The notes below the pieces were generated by a model. It did not search any database and was not told the DNA's origin. It saw only the letters and a list, made by a program, of their open reading frames with translations. From positions 34,852-98,851 of the forward strand of contig NZ_JATV01000014.1 of assembly GCF_000611675.1 (NCBI RefSeq): 64,000 nt of DNA, read 5' to 3'. This DNA is from Flavobacterium succinicans LMG 10402 (GTDB lineage Bacteria; Bacteroidota; Bacteroidia; Flavobacteriales; Flavobacteriaceae). Every line of letters starts with the position of its first letter. The stretch's first letter is position 1. Below are positions 47,068-56,049 of the stretch, piece by piece. The position numbers and the translations under genes are program-made.

Positions 47068-48531
47068 CTACATTTTCTTTCTCATTCTCGCCACTGGAAT
47101 ATCAAGTTGTTCTCGATATTTTGCAATTGTTCTTCTGGCAATCGGATAGCCTTTTTCTTTTAAAATTTCAGCCAATTGGTCATCGGGAAGTGGTTTGTGT
47201 TTGTCTTCTTCTTCGATCGTATTTTTTAGAATTTTCTTGATTTCTAAAGTTGAAACTTCTTCACCTTGATCGTTCATCATCGCTTCAGAGAAAAATTCTT
47301 TAATCAATTTGGTACCATAGGGTGTCTCTACATATTTGCTATTGGCCACCCTAGAAATGGTCGAAATATCAAGACCAACCAAATCGGCAATGTCTTTCAA
47401 AATCATTGGTTTTAACTTGGTCTCATCGCCATCTAGGAAAAATTCTTCTTGGTAATGCATGATGGCATTCATGGTTACAAAAAGTGTTTCTTGACGTTGA
47501 CGAATGGCATCAATAAACCATTTGGCCGAATCTAATTTTTGTTTGATGAATTGAACGGCTTCTTTTTGTTGGTTGGATTTGTCTTTAGAATCTTTATAGG
47601 TCTGCATCATTTCCTGATAGTCCTTAGATACATGAAGCGAAGGTGCATTTCGACCATTTAACGTTAGTTCGAGTTCGCCCTCAATAATTCTGATGGCGAA
47701 ATCAGGAACAATATTTTCGGTAACTTTGTTGTTTCCAGCCAGTGATCCTCCCGGTTTTGGGTTTAGTTTTTCAATTTCGTGAATGCCTTTTTTTAATTGC
47801 TCGTTGGAAACATTGTATTTTTGAATCAATTTTTCGTAGTGTTTTTTGGTAAAAGCATCAAATTGATTTTCGATTATATCAATGGCTAATTCAATATATT
47901 CTGTAGGCGTTTTGTGTTTGAGTTGCAAAAGCAAACATTCTTGTAGGTCTCTTGCACCAACTCCTGTGGGTTCCAATTCGTGAACAACGTGAAGCAAGCG
48001 TTCTACGTTTTTTTCATCAGTATAAATGCCTTGTGTAAAGGCCAAATCATCTACAATGTCAGCGATGCTTCTTCGGATGTATCCCATATCATCAATACTT
48101 CCCACTAAGAATTCCGCGATTTCTCGGTCCTCATCGTTTAAAATAAAAGTATTGAGCTGATTGATTAAATCTTGATGAAAGCTAATAGGAGCAGCAAAGG
48201 GAGTCTCGCGCTCTTCATCATCGTCACTGTAGTTATTAGCTTGTGTTTTGTAATCGGGGATATCGTCACTATTCAAATAGTCATCCACGTCGATATCGTC
48301 GGCTTCTATACGATCTGATTCGGGATCATCATAATCGTCGTAGTCTTCAGATTCAAATTCGTCTTTCTCGTAGTCGTCTTCTTTGCCTGCTTCTAGAGCC
48401 GGATTTTCGTTCATTTCTTCTAATAAACGTTGTTCAAAGGCTTGCGTAGGCAATTGAATTAACTTCATCAACTGAATTTGTTGTGGAGATAATTTCTGTG
48501 ATAATTTTAAATTTAAAAATTGCTTTAGCAT
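47068..48531 (-). CDS. rpoN: RNA polymerase sigma-54 factor
   Basis: This is a 487-residue sigma factor. The N-terminal region I is Gln/Leu-rich (QKLSPQQIQLMKLIQLP), followed by an acidic region II (about 45-105, with many Asp/Glu), the core-binding domain, HTH, and the C-terminal RpoN box in ARRTIAKYREQLDIPVAR. It needs an AAA+ activator for promoter opening; none is encoded in the window. A long perfect hairpin and TTTAAAG-type repeats lie in its 94-bp upstream region. Confidence 0.96.
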   Translation of the reverse strand: MLKQFLNLKLSQKLSPQQIQLMKLIQLPTQAFEQRLLEEMNENPALEAGKEDDYEKDEFESEDYDDYDDPESDRIEADDIDVDDYLNSDDIPDYKTQANNYSDDDEERETPFAAPISFHQDLINQLNTFILNDEDREIAEFLVGSIDDMGYIRRSIADIVDDLAFTQGIYTDEKNVERLLHVVHELEPTGVGARDLQECLLLQLKHKTPTEYIELAIDIIENQFDAFTKKHYEKLIQKYNVSNEQLKKGIHEIEKLNPKPGGSLAGNNKVTENIVPDFAIRIIEGELELTLNGRNAPSLHVSKDYQEMMQTYKDSKDKSNQQKEAVQFIKQKLDSAKWFIDAIRQRQETLFVTMNAIMHYQEEFFLDGDETKLKPMILKDIADLVGLDISTISRVANSKYVETPYGTKLIKEFFSEAMMNDQGEEVSTLEIKKILKNTIEEEDKHKPLPDDQLAEILKEKGYPIARRTIAKYREQLDIPVARMRKKM

Positions 48532-48564
48532 TTTTTTTAATAGTTTAAAGGTTTAAGGTTTAAA

Positions 48565-48603
48565 GGTTTAAAGTTGTTGTGTTGTAGGCAACAACTTTAA
48601 ACC
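48565..48603. repeat. Perfect 15-bp inverted repeat upstream of rpoN
   Basis: GGTTTAAAGTTGTTG pairs with CAACAACTTTAAACC across a 9-nt loop, next to tandem GGTTTAAAG-like units (48543-48573). There is no T-run on the minus strand, so it is not a classical terminator for asnS and may sit in the rpoN leader. Confidence 0.7.
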
Positions 48604-48625
48604 ATTTTAAACAACAGTAAACTTT

Positions 48626-50077
48626 TTAAAACTCGGCACTGCCTGGTGTTCTTGGGAAAGGAATTACGTCACGAATATTCGTCATTCCAGTTACAAACAA
48701 TACCAATCTTTCGAAGCCAAGACCAAAACCAGAGTGTACGGCTGATCCAAAACGTCTGGTATCTAAGTACCACCACAATTCTTCTTCATCGATACCTAAG
48801 GCTTTCATTTTTTCGACTAAAACATCAAAACGTTCTTCTCTTTGAGAACCACCTACGATTTCTCCAATGCCTGGGAAAAGAATATCCATGGCGCGAACTG
48901 TCTCTTTTCCAGGTTCTGTATTATCATTCAAACGCATATAAAATGCTTTGATGTTGGCTGGATAATCAAACAAAATCACTGGACATTTAAAGTGTTTTTC
49001 CACCAAGTAACGTTCGTGTTCTGATTGTAAATCAGCACCCCATTCGTTGATAATATATTGGAATTTTTTCTTTTTGTTTGGGGTACTGTTTCTCAAAATA
49101 TCAATGGCTTCCGTATACGAAACGCGTTTGAAATTGTTTTCCAATACAAAGTTCAATTTCTCCAATAAAGCCATTTCACTTCTTTCGGCTTGTGGTTTTG
49201 ATTTTTCTTCTTCTAACAAACGTCCTTCTAGGAATTTCAAATCCTCTGGACATTTATCCATTACATATTTAATCACAAATTGAATGAAATCCTCAGCCAA
49301 ATCCATATTGTCTTCCAAATCATTGAAAGCCACCTCTGGCTCAATCATCCAAAATTCTGCTAAGTGACGAGAAGTATTTGAGTTTTCAGCTCTAAACGTA
49401 GGACCAAAAGTATAAATCTGACCCAACGCCATGGCAAACGTTTCACCTTCTAATTGTCCAGAAACCGTCAAGTTGGTCTCTTTACCAAAGAAATCTTTTT
49501 TGTAATCTACTTTACCTTCCTCAGTTCTTGGTGTATTGTCAAAAGGCAAAGCGGTTACTTTAAACATTTCACCCGCACCTTCAGCATCCGAACCAGTAAT
49601 AATTGGCGTGTTCACATACACAAAACCTTTCTCTTGAAAATAGGTGTGCACCGCGTGAGCCAAAACCGAACGCACGCGCATAATCGCGCCAAAAGCATTC
49701 GTTCTTACTCTCAAATGCGCATTCTCACGCAAGAATTCCAAAGAGTGCTTCTTAGGTTGCATTGGGAATTTCTCCGCATCCGAGTCGCCCAAAATTTCCA
49801 ATTGCTTTACCTGAATTTCATATTTTTGTCCCGCACCTTGGCTCTCCACCAATGTTCCAGTTACCGAAACGGCAGCGCCAGTGGTAATGCGTTTTAGTGT
49901 CTCATCTGGTGTATTTTCAAAATCAACCACACATTGAATATTATTGATAGTCGACCCGTCATTCAACGCAATAAACTGATTATTTCTAAACGTTCTTACC
50001 CAACCTTTAGCATTGATCTCTTGCAGCGTAGTAGTGCTGTTTAATAAGTCTTTAACTTTTGTGTGTTTCATCTTCAT
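48626..50077 (-). CDS. asnS: Asparaginyl-tRNA synthetase
   Basis: This 483-residue class IIb aminoacyl-tRNA synthetase has an N-terminal OB-fold anticodon domain ([16 protein letters not shown] near 27-42), class II motif 2 in [20 protein letters not shown] and motif 3 in [15 protein letters not shown]. The motif 2 loop with AENS and the absence of an insertion fit Asn rather than Asp specificity. The start could be either the first or the third codon (MKMKHT). Confidence 0.97.
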   Translation of the reverse strand: MKMKHTKVKDLLNSTTTLQEINAKGWVRTFRNNQFIALNDGSTINNIQCVVDFENTPDETLKRITTGAAVSVTGTLVESQGAGQKYEIQVKQLEILGDSDAEKFPMQPKKHSLEFLRENAHLRVRTNAFGAIMRVRSVLAHAVHTYFQEKGFVYVNTPIITGSDAEGAGEMFKVTALPFDNTPRTEEGKVDYKKDFFGKETNLTVSGQLEGETFAMALGQIYTFGPTFRAENSNTSRHLAEFWMIEPEVAFNDLEDNMDLAEDFIQFVIKYVMDKCPEDLKFLEGRLLEEEKSKPQAERSEMALLEKLNFVLENNFKRVSYTEAIDILRNSTPNKKKKFQYIINEWGADLQSEHERYLVEKHFKCPVILFDYPANIKAFYMRLNDNTEPGKETVRAMDILFPGIGEIVGGSQREERFDVLVEKMKALGIDEEELWWYLDTRRFGSAVHSGFGLGFERLVLFVTGMTNIRDVIPFPRTPGSAEF

Positions 50078-50164
50078 TTTAGATTATAGATTTAAATACG
50101 CGCTCAAAACAAAAATCGGTGCTTTAAGCGTTATGCAAATATAATTGTTTTGTGTTTATTTTTT

Positions 50165-50309
50165 AGGAGCTATTTCCCGCTTTTCGTTACAATCTTGTTC
50201 AATAAATACTATTTTTCTAAGCCAAAAAAGGAGCTTCCGCTGGTCGCTCTTTTTCGTCAAGAAAAATTAGTCTTTATTTTCACAAGGATTTCCACTACAA
50301 TCGGGGCTA
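50165..50309 (-). repeat. Intergenic hairpin repeat, copy F (long type)
   Basis: Plus-strand tail AGGAGCTATTTCCCGC at 50165, head ending ...AATCGGGGCTA at 50309. The interior on the minus strand has AAAAAGAGCGACCAGCGGAA and GCTCCTTTTTTGGCTTAG, matching the inner module of copy A with few changes. Confidence 0.8.
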
Positions 50310-50339
50310 GGGCAGTAGGAAAACCAGTCGTTTCTTAAT

Positions 50340-50822
50340 TTACAACCCTTGCAGCAATTGGTGACTTACTTCATTTCCGCTAATGGTAATGATGTATAAA
50401 TTTCCAAAAACAGTATCATCAATTGGCGCATACACCTTTTGATTAATGATTTTGTTTGCTAAATCAGGCGTCGTATTGCTATGGCCTACAATCAAAATAG
50501 CTTGACCTTTGTGTTCATTTTTGAGTTTTTCCAGATCAATTGTTTTTGGGTCATATTTTATAATCTCCAAGTTTTTGCTTGTAGCTGTTGGAGTAACGGT
50601 TTGTACCGTTCTCAAATAATCAGTGCTGTACACTACCTTTAGTGGAACCTGATTCAAAATCGTTTTCCAATGTTCGGCGCGTTCCCATCCTAATTTTGAT
50701 AAATCAGGATTTTTAGAATTGTCTACTTTTTCGGCATGACGAATCAAATAAATAGTAGTCGTTTGACTCCAAGCACCTGCTGAAAGAACCAAAAACAGTA
50801 GTGATATAATTAATTTTCTCAT
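50340..50822 (-). CDS. Exported histidine phosphatase family protein
   Basis: This 160-residue protein has a signal peptide (MRKLIISLLFLVLSAGAWSQ). The catalytic RHG-type motif is IYLIRHAEK (His near 29). A second catalytic His is in LIVGHSNTTPD (~114). It has an SixA/PhoE-like short form. It is probably a periplasmic phosphatase with unknown substrate. It is the gene after the RND exporter on the same strand (9 bp gap). Confidence 0.9.
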   Translation of the reverse strand: MRKLIISLLFLVLSAGAWSQTTTIYLIRHAEKVDNSKNPDLSKLGWERAEHWKTILNQVPLKVVYSTDYLRTVQTVTPTATSKNLEIIKYDPKTIDLEKLKNEHKGQAILIVGHSNTTPDLANKIINQKVYAPIDDTVFGNLYIITISGNEVSHQLLQGL

Positions 50823-50831
50823 GACAGTTCT

Positions 50832-53252
50832 CTATTTTTTCTGGGCTGTTAATGTGTCAATTTTCTCGTCACTCGGTTCGATCAGGTCGATTTTAGGTTC
50901 AATGAATTCTTGCTCGTTGGCTAAGGTTTTATTCAAAGTCAACACCAAAGCGGGTAGCAACATCAAATTCGATAACATACCAAATAATAAAGTCAACGAA
51001 ATCAATCCGCCTAAAGCAATCGTTCCACCAAAACTGGACAGCATAAATACCGAGAATCCAAAAAACAATACAATTGAAGTATAAAACATACTCAATCCCG
51101 ATTCTTTAAACGTAGCATATACTGATTTTTTGATTTTCCAATTGTTCTTCTTCAATTCCTCACGGTATTGCGACAAGAATCGAAGGGTATCATCTACCGA
51201 TAGTCCAAAGGCAATCCCAAACACTAAAATAGTCGAGGGTTTTAATGGGATATCCAAAAAGCCCATCAATCCTGCGGTTAAAAATAGTGGTAATAAATTG
51301 GGAATAATAGCAACGATTACCATCTTTACAGAACGGAACATAAATGCGATTAGCACTGCTGTTAAGAAAAGAGCAAACAATAAGGAACTGAGTAGGTTGT
51401 CTAGGAGATAACCCGTTCCTTTTTGAAAAACTAGCGCTTTTCCAGTAATGGTCACTTTGAAGCGTTCTTTTGGGAATAGTTTTGCGGCTTTTTCTTTAAC
51501 TTGTTTTTCAATTTCGGCAATTTGTGCGCCATTTTCATCGCGCATAAAGGTGGTGATTCGGGCATATTGCCCCGTGCTATCCACATAGCTTTTCATGATG
51601 TTTTCTTTTCCGTTTCCAGCGGCGTTTTTCGCATACGAAAGGATAAAAGCTTGTTCTTGAGCAGTGGGTAAGTCGTAATATTCAGGATTGCCATTGTAAT
51701 ACGCTTGTTTGGAATATTTCACCAAATTCACAATCGAAATGGGTTTGGATAATCCCGGAATTTCAGCGATTGCTTCCTCGAATTCTTCCATACGTTTTAG
51801 GGTCGACAATTTCATGACGCCTTTTTTACGTTGGGTATCAATCATGATTTCGAGCGGCATCACACCATCGAATTCTTTTTCAAAGAAAACAATATCCTGA
51901 AAGAAGGCTTCTTTTTTGGGCATGTCTTCAATCAAACTGCCTGAAATACGCATCTCGTAAATTCCAATAATACTGAATATCAGTAACGCGATTGAAGCCA
52001 CATAAATAGAAAAACGATTGGTTTTGATCGTATTCAAAATCCAGTTCATGAATTTTTGAACCGTGCCTCGATCCAAATGTTTAAGATGTCTTTCTTTAGG
52101 AGGATTCGAGTAACTATGAAAAATAGGAATCAAAACCAAACTCAGGAAAAAGAGCGCCATGATATTGATCGAAGTCACCACGCCAAATTCTATGAGTAAG
52201 TCATTGTTCGAAGCAACGAAGGTTGCAAAACCGATAGCTGTGGTCAAATTGGTCATCAAAGTAGCCATGCCAATTTTGGTGGTGACTCTTTGCAGGGCTT
52301 TGGCTTTGTTGCGGTGCACTTTAAATTCTTGATGGTATTTATTGGTCAAGAAAATACAATTCGGAATCCCAATCACAATAATCAAGGAAGGAACTAAAGC
52401 AGTTAAAATAGTGATTTCGTAATTGAATAATCCCAAGAATCCAAACGACCACATTACGCCAATCACTACGATAATGATAGAAATTAAAGTCGCCTTGAAG
52501 CTTCTAAAAAAGAAGAAAAATAACAACGAGGTAATCAACAAGGAAGCACCAATAAAAATACTAATTTCGCCTGTTATCGTTTTAGTATTCATAGTCCTTA
52601 TGTAGGGCATTCCTGAAACGCGAAGGTCTATATTGGTTTGTTTTTCAAAAGTTTCAATAGCAGGAATTAAGCGCTGTAAGATGTATTCTTTACGAGCTTT
52701 GGTATTGACAATTTTTTTGTCCATGTAAATTGCCGAGCGAATACTTCCTGAACGTTTATTAAATAACAAACCTTCATAAAACGGCAGATCATGAAAAAGC
52801 TCCTTTTTGATCGTTTTTAAGTAATCCGGATCTAGTACCTTGGCTTCGTCGACAAACGGAATCAATTCAAATTTTTCTAATGCTTCATTTTTTTGAAGTT
52901 TTTTCAAATCATTTATTGAAACCACCAAATCAATGGTAGGATCATTCTTAATGCTATTCATTAAGGTGCTCCAAGCTTTATAGGCCTTTGGGGTGAAAAA
53001 AGTAGCATCTTTAACGCCAATAATAATCAGATTTCCTTCTTCTCCAAATTTATCCAAAAAGGCATTGTATTCTATGTTGGCAATGTTGTCTTCGGGCAAC
53101 ATATTGGCTTCGGTAAACGTAAAGTGAATGTTTTTCCATTGCATCGCCAAGAAGACCGTGAGGGCTGCAATGATAGCGATCATTAGCAATCTATTTCTAA
53201 GGACAATACGGGCTATGAGTTCCCAAAATCCTAAACTAAACCATTTAATCAT
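50832..53252 (-). CDS. RND/MMPL family exporter
   Basis: This 806-residue inner-membrane protein has a duplicated architecture: TM1, a periplasmic loop of ~190 residues, TM2-6, TM7, a second periplasmic loop, TM8-12. The signature ALVPSLIIVIGIPNCIF in the first half and the charged FGIAFGLSVDDTLRFLSQYR in the second (Asp-Asp in the TM proton relay) match hydrophobe/lipid exporters of the MMPL-patched type. The substrate is unknown; a sterol- or lipid-like load is a family-level guess. Confidence 0.92.
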   Translation of the reverse strand: MIKWFSLGFWELIARIVLRNRLLMIAIIAALTVFLAMQWKNIHFTFTEANMLPEDNIANIEYNAFLDKFGEEGNLIIIGVKDATFFTPKAYKAWSTLMNSIKNDPTIDLVVSINDLKKLQKNEALEKFELIPFVDEAKVLDPDYLKTIKKELFHDLPFYEGLLFNKRSGSIRSAIYMDKKIVNTKARKEYILQRLIPAIETFEKQTNIDLRVSGMPYIRTMNTKTITGEISIFIGASLLITSLLFFFFFRSFKATLISIIIVVIGVMWSFGFLGLFNYEITILTALVPSLIIVIGIPNCIFLTNKYHQEFKVHRNKAKALQRVTTKIGMATLMTNLTTAIGFATFVASNNDLLIEFGVVTSINIMALFFLSLVLIPIFHSYSNPPKERHLKHLDRGTVQKFMNWILNTIKTNRFSIYVASIALLIFSIIGIYEMRISGSLIEDMPKKEAFFQDIVFFEKEFDGVMPLEIMIDTQRKKGVMKLSTLKRMEEFEEAIAEIPGLSKPISIVNLVKYSKQAYYNGNPEYYDLPTAQEQAFILSYAKNAAGNGKENIMKSYVDSTGQYARITTFMRDENGAQIAEIEKQVKEKAAKLFPKERFKVTITGKALVFQKGTGYLLDNLLSSLLFALFLTAVLIAFMFRSVKMVIVAIIPNLLPLFLTAGLMGFLDIPLKPSTILVFGIAFGLSVDDTLRFLSQYREELKKNNWKIKKSVYATFKESGLSMFYTSIVLFFGFSVFMLSSFGGTIALGGLISLTLLFGMLSNLMLLPALVLTLNKTLANEQEFIEPKIDLIEPSDEKIDTLTAQKK

Positions 53253-53386
53253 TTTCTGTATTTAAAAGGCAGCAAAGGTAACAAATGCATACTGAAAAAT
53301 TAAAATTCTTTGGTGCCGTGTCGGTTTTTTTTAATAAATATTGAATTACTATTATTTTTTGGTTACTATTTTTCACTGTAGTGCAA

Positions 53387-53394
53387 TACTTTTG
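53387..53394 (+). promoter_or_regulatory. Candidate -7 box for the cation:proton antiporter
   Basis: TACTTTTG fits TAnnTTTG. A TTTG lies 25 bp upstream, slightly further than the usual -33 spacing. Confidence 0.33.
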
Positions 53395-53450
53395 TTTGAT
53401 TTTCTCATCTTTGCTATAACAAGTCACTCATTACGTATTAAATTAAATCA

Positions 53451-55718
53451 ATGAAAAAGTACAGGAACTCTATTTTTTATATCACGGTTACGGGTGGTTT
53501 TTCCGTGTTAATGTATTGGATTATTCAAAATGGAAAACTTCTAGAAGGCAATGATGTGGTGAAAACCAAAATAAGTTCAAAGGATGCTTGGTTGGATTTT
53601 ATAGAGACCATGCAACACAGTTTTCAGGAGCCCTTAGCGATATTGTTGGCCCAAATTATTACCATTATTGTTGTAGCAAGAATTTTTGGTTGGGTATTTA
53701 AAAAAATTGGACAACCGTCTGTAATTGGCGAAATTATTGCCGGAATTGCTTTGGGGCCGTCCTTGTTAGGTATGTATTTTCCGGAGTTTTCTCAAGTACT
53801 GTTTCCCGATGCTTCACTAGGTAATTTGAAATTTCTGAGTCAAATCGGTTTGATACTTTTCATGTATGTAATCGGAATGGAGCTAGACTTGAAAGTACTG
53901 AAAAACAAAGCCAACGAAGCGGTTGTTATTAGTCATGCTAGTATTATTTTTCCGTTTACCCTCGGAATTGGTTTGGCGTATTTTGTGTATGATCAATTTG
54001 CTCCCGACGGGGTAAAATTCCTTTCGTTCAGTTTGTTCATGGGAATCGCAATGAGTATTACGGCGTTTCCCGTTTTGGCACGTATTGTTCAAGAACGCGG
54101 CATTCATAAAACCAAATTAGGTGCCATTGTCATCACGTGCGCTGCTGCCGATGATATCACGGCTTGGTGTTTGTTGGCAGCCGTTATTGCCATTGTAAAA
54201 GCAGGCTCTTTTGTGAGTTCGTTGTATGTGATTTCATTATCGGTAGGTTTTGTACTGATTATGTTACTTATTGTAAAACCGTTTCTAAAACGAATTGGTG
54301 ATTTATACGCCACTAAAGAAAATATTAGTAAACCGGTAGTAGCCATCTTTTTTGTGACCTTAATTATTGCTTCATATGCCACTGAGGTTATTGGAATTCA
54401 TGCTCTTTTTGGTGCTTTTATGACGGGTGTAATCATGCCTGATGTTACCAAGTTCCGAATTTTATTCATTGAAAAAGTAGAGGACGTATCCGTCATTTTG
54501 CTCTTGCCTTTGTTTTTTGTTTTTACCGGATTACGAACCGAAATCGGATTGATAAATGATCCTTATTTATGGAAAGTCACCGGTTGCATCATTTTAGTCG
54601 CAGTAGTTGGAAAGTTTTTCGGGAGTGCCATTGCTGCTAAATTTGTGGGACAAAATTGGAGAGATAGTCTTACCATCGGCGCATTAATGAATACACGTGG
54701 CTTGATGGAATTAATTGTTCTCAACATTGGGCTAGAGTTAGGGGTTTTAACTCCGGCTGTCTTTACCATGATGGTAATTATGGCCTTGTTTACTACGTTT
54801 ATGACTGGGCCAGCGTTGAACCTTATTAATTTTATTTTCAAAACCAAAGACGATGTCGATTCTGAAGAAAGCGAGCAAGTCAAAGTCTATCGTATCTTGC
54901 TATCTTTTGGGAACAACGAAAAAGGAAGATCATTGCTTCGTTTGGCGAATGCTTTTGTTCGAAAACAAAAAGACGCCTCGGTTACCGCTATGCACCTTTC
55001 TTTGAGCAACGAAATGCATTCGTTTGCCATCGAAGATAAAGAAACCGCTGCTTTTCTTCCCATAGAAGAAGAATCCAAACTGCTAAAACAGGAAGTTACG
55101 ACTTTGTTCAAAGCCACTTTGGACATCGAATCCGAAATCACCGATACGGCCAATCATGGCGAATACGATTTGTTGTTAATTGGACTCGGAAAATCTATTT
55201 TCGAAGGCACTTTACTCGGCAAAGTCATTGGATTTACCACCCGAATCATTAATCCAGAACGATTAATGGACAAATTCACTGGGAAAGAAGGCTTGTTTGC
55301 CAATTCTCCTTTTGACGAGAGAACCCGACAAATATTACTCAAAGCCAAAATGCCAGTAGGGATTTTGATCGATAAAGATTTACAAAAAGTCAACACTGTT
55401 TTTATCCCGATCTTCAATTCCGAAGATGCCTTTTTGATCGATTATGCTCAAAAAATGATTCACAATAATAAATCCAAAGTGGTAGTGTTAGATGTAAACG
55501 GACACATCAAGTCCAATTTCGTCATCGGAAGCGCCATCAGTTCGTTAGAACATAAGTTCCCTAATAACATCACGTTGTATGGCGAAAAAATCATCAAAAA
55601 AGAGTTCCTGGCCGATCAAGATTTAATGATGATCAGTCTCGAAAGTTGGAAAGCCCTAGTTGATTCCCGAAGTATTTGGTTGAGCGGCGTACCCTCAGTA
55701 CTTATACTAAAACCTTAG
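53451..55718 (+). CDS. Cation:proton antiporter (CPA2/KefB type) with Usp-like tail
   Basis: This 755-residue protein has a Na/H-exchanger domain of about 12-13 membrane segments (~60-465), with GEIIAGIALGPSLLG near 94-108 and CAAADDITAWCLLA, whose Asp-Asp pair is the ion-binding site. The soluble C-terminus (~480-755) looks like a degenerate universal-stress-type domain (YRILLSFGNNEKGRSLLRLA; YDLLLIGLGKSIFEG). There is no RCK/TrkA-N domain as in KefB. It exchanges K+ or Na+ for H+; the ion is not readable. Confidence 0.93.
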   Translation: MKKYRNSIFYITVTGGFSVLMYWIIQNGKLLEGNDVVKTKISSKDAWLDFIETMQHSFQEPLAILLAQIITIIVVARIFGWVFKKIGQPSVIGEIIAGIALGPSLLGMYFPEFSQVLFPDASLGNLKFLSQIGLILFMYVIGMELDLKVLKNKANEAVVISHASIIFPFTLGIGLAYFVYDQFAPDGVKFLSFSLFMGIAMSITAFPVLARIVQERGIHKTKLGAIVITCAAADDITAWCLLAAVIAIVKAGSFVSSLYVISLSVGFVLIMLLIVKPFLKRIGDLYATKENISKPVVAIFFVTLIIASYATEVIGIHALFGAFMTGVIMPDVTKFRILFIEKVEDVSVILLLPLFFVFTGLRTEIGLINDPYLWKVTGCIILVAVVGKFFGSAIAAKFVGQNWRDSLTIGALMNTRGLMELIVLNIGLELGVLTPAVFTMMVIMALFTTFMTGPALNLINFIFKTKDDVDSEESEQVKVYRILLSFGNNEKGRSLLRLANAFVRKQKDASVTAMHLSLSNEMHSFAIEDKETAAFLPIEEESKLLKQEVTTLFKATLDIESEITDTANHGEYDLLLIGLGKSIFEGTLLGKVIGFTTRIINPERLMDKFTGKEGLFANSPFDERTRQILLKAKMPVGILIDKDLQKVNTVFIPIFNSEDAFLIDYAQKMIHNNKSKVVVLDVNGHIKSNFVIGSAISSLEHKFPNNITLYGEKIIKKEFLADQDLMMISLESWKALVDSRSIWLSGVPSVLILKP

Positions 55719-55739
55719 GTAAATTGGGCGTGCCACCAT

Positions 55740-55784
55740 AAAAAAAAGAGCCATTCATCCTGCCGGTGAATGGCTCTTTTTTTT
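55740..55784 (+). terminator. Terminator after the antiporter gene
   Basis: The stem AAAAAGAGCCATTCA/TGAATGGCTCTTTTT with a 9-nt loop is followed by T's. Confidence 0.93.
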
Positions 55785-55786
55785 AT

Positions 55787-55850
55787 GCTGTCGGGCTTTA
55801 CGCTATATCTCTCCGCTGCGTTACGAGGATCCCGCTTCCATCCCGATGTC
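55787..55850 (-). repeat. Intergenic hairpin repeat, copy G (short, diverged)
   Basis: On the minus strand: ATCGGGATGGAAGCGGGATC then CTCG ... GAGAGATATAGCGTAAAGCC. The head and the GATATAGCG arm match copies B and C, but the central stem is reduced to a few pairs and the AAATAGCTCCT tail is absent. Confidence 0.65.
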
Positions 55851-56049
55851 ATTAAGTTAAGAAATAATCAATAATTTGATTGCTGATTTTTGAATAACGA
55901 TTTTTGATTGCTGATGTGTAAACCATTGAAAAAACTAGTTTTTCTTATTTATTAGCACAAAATCAAAAATCAAGAATCGTTGCTCTTCAATCAAAAATCT
56001 CTTTACTTAATGGCATTGGCTTACATCCCTCGCTTAACCCTGCAAACAA
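55851..56049. other. Intergenic spacer with a TTTTTGATTGCTGAT-rich segment
   Basis: This contains two similar words, ATTTGATTGCTGATTTTTGA and CGATTTTTGATTGCTGAT (55874-55917), and complementary AATCAAAAATCAAGAATCG at 55962-55980. No gene is seen. Confidence 0.4.

Noticed and set aside
53245..53427. 60-codon frame on the minus strand upstream of the RND exporter
   Set aside because: Composition is Lys/Cys/Thr-rich and random-looking, it overlaps the divergent promoter region and the RND start, and no signal or motif is present.
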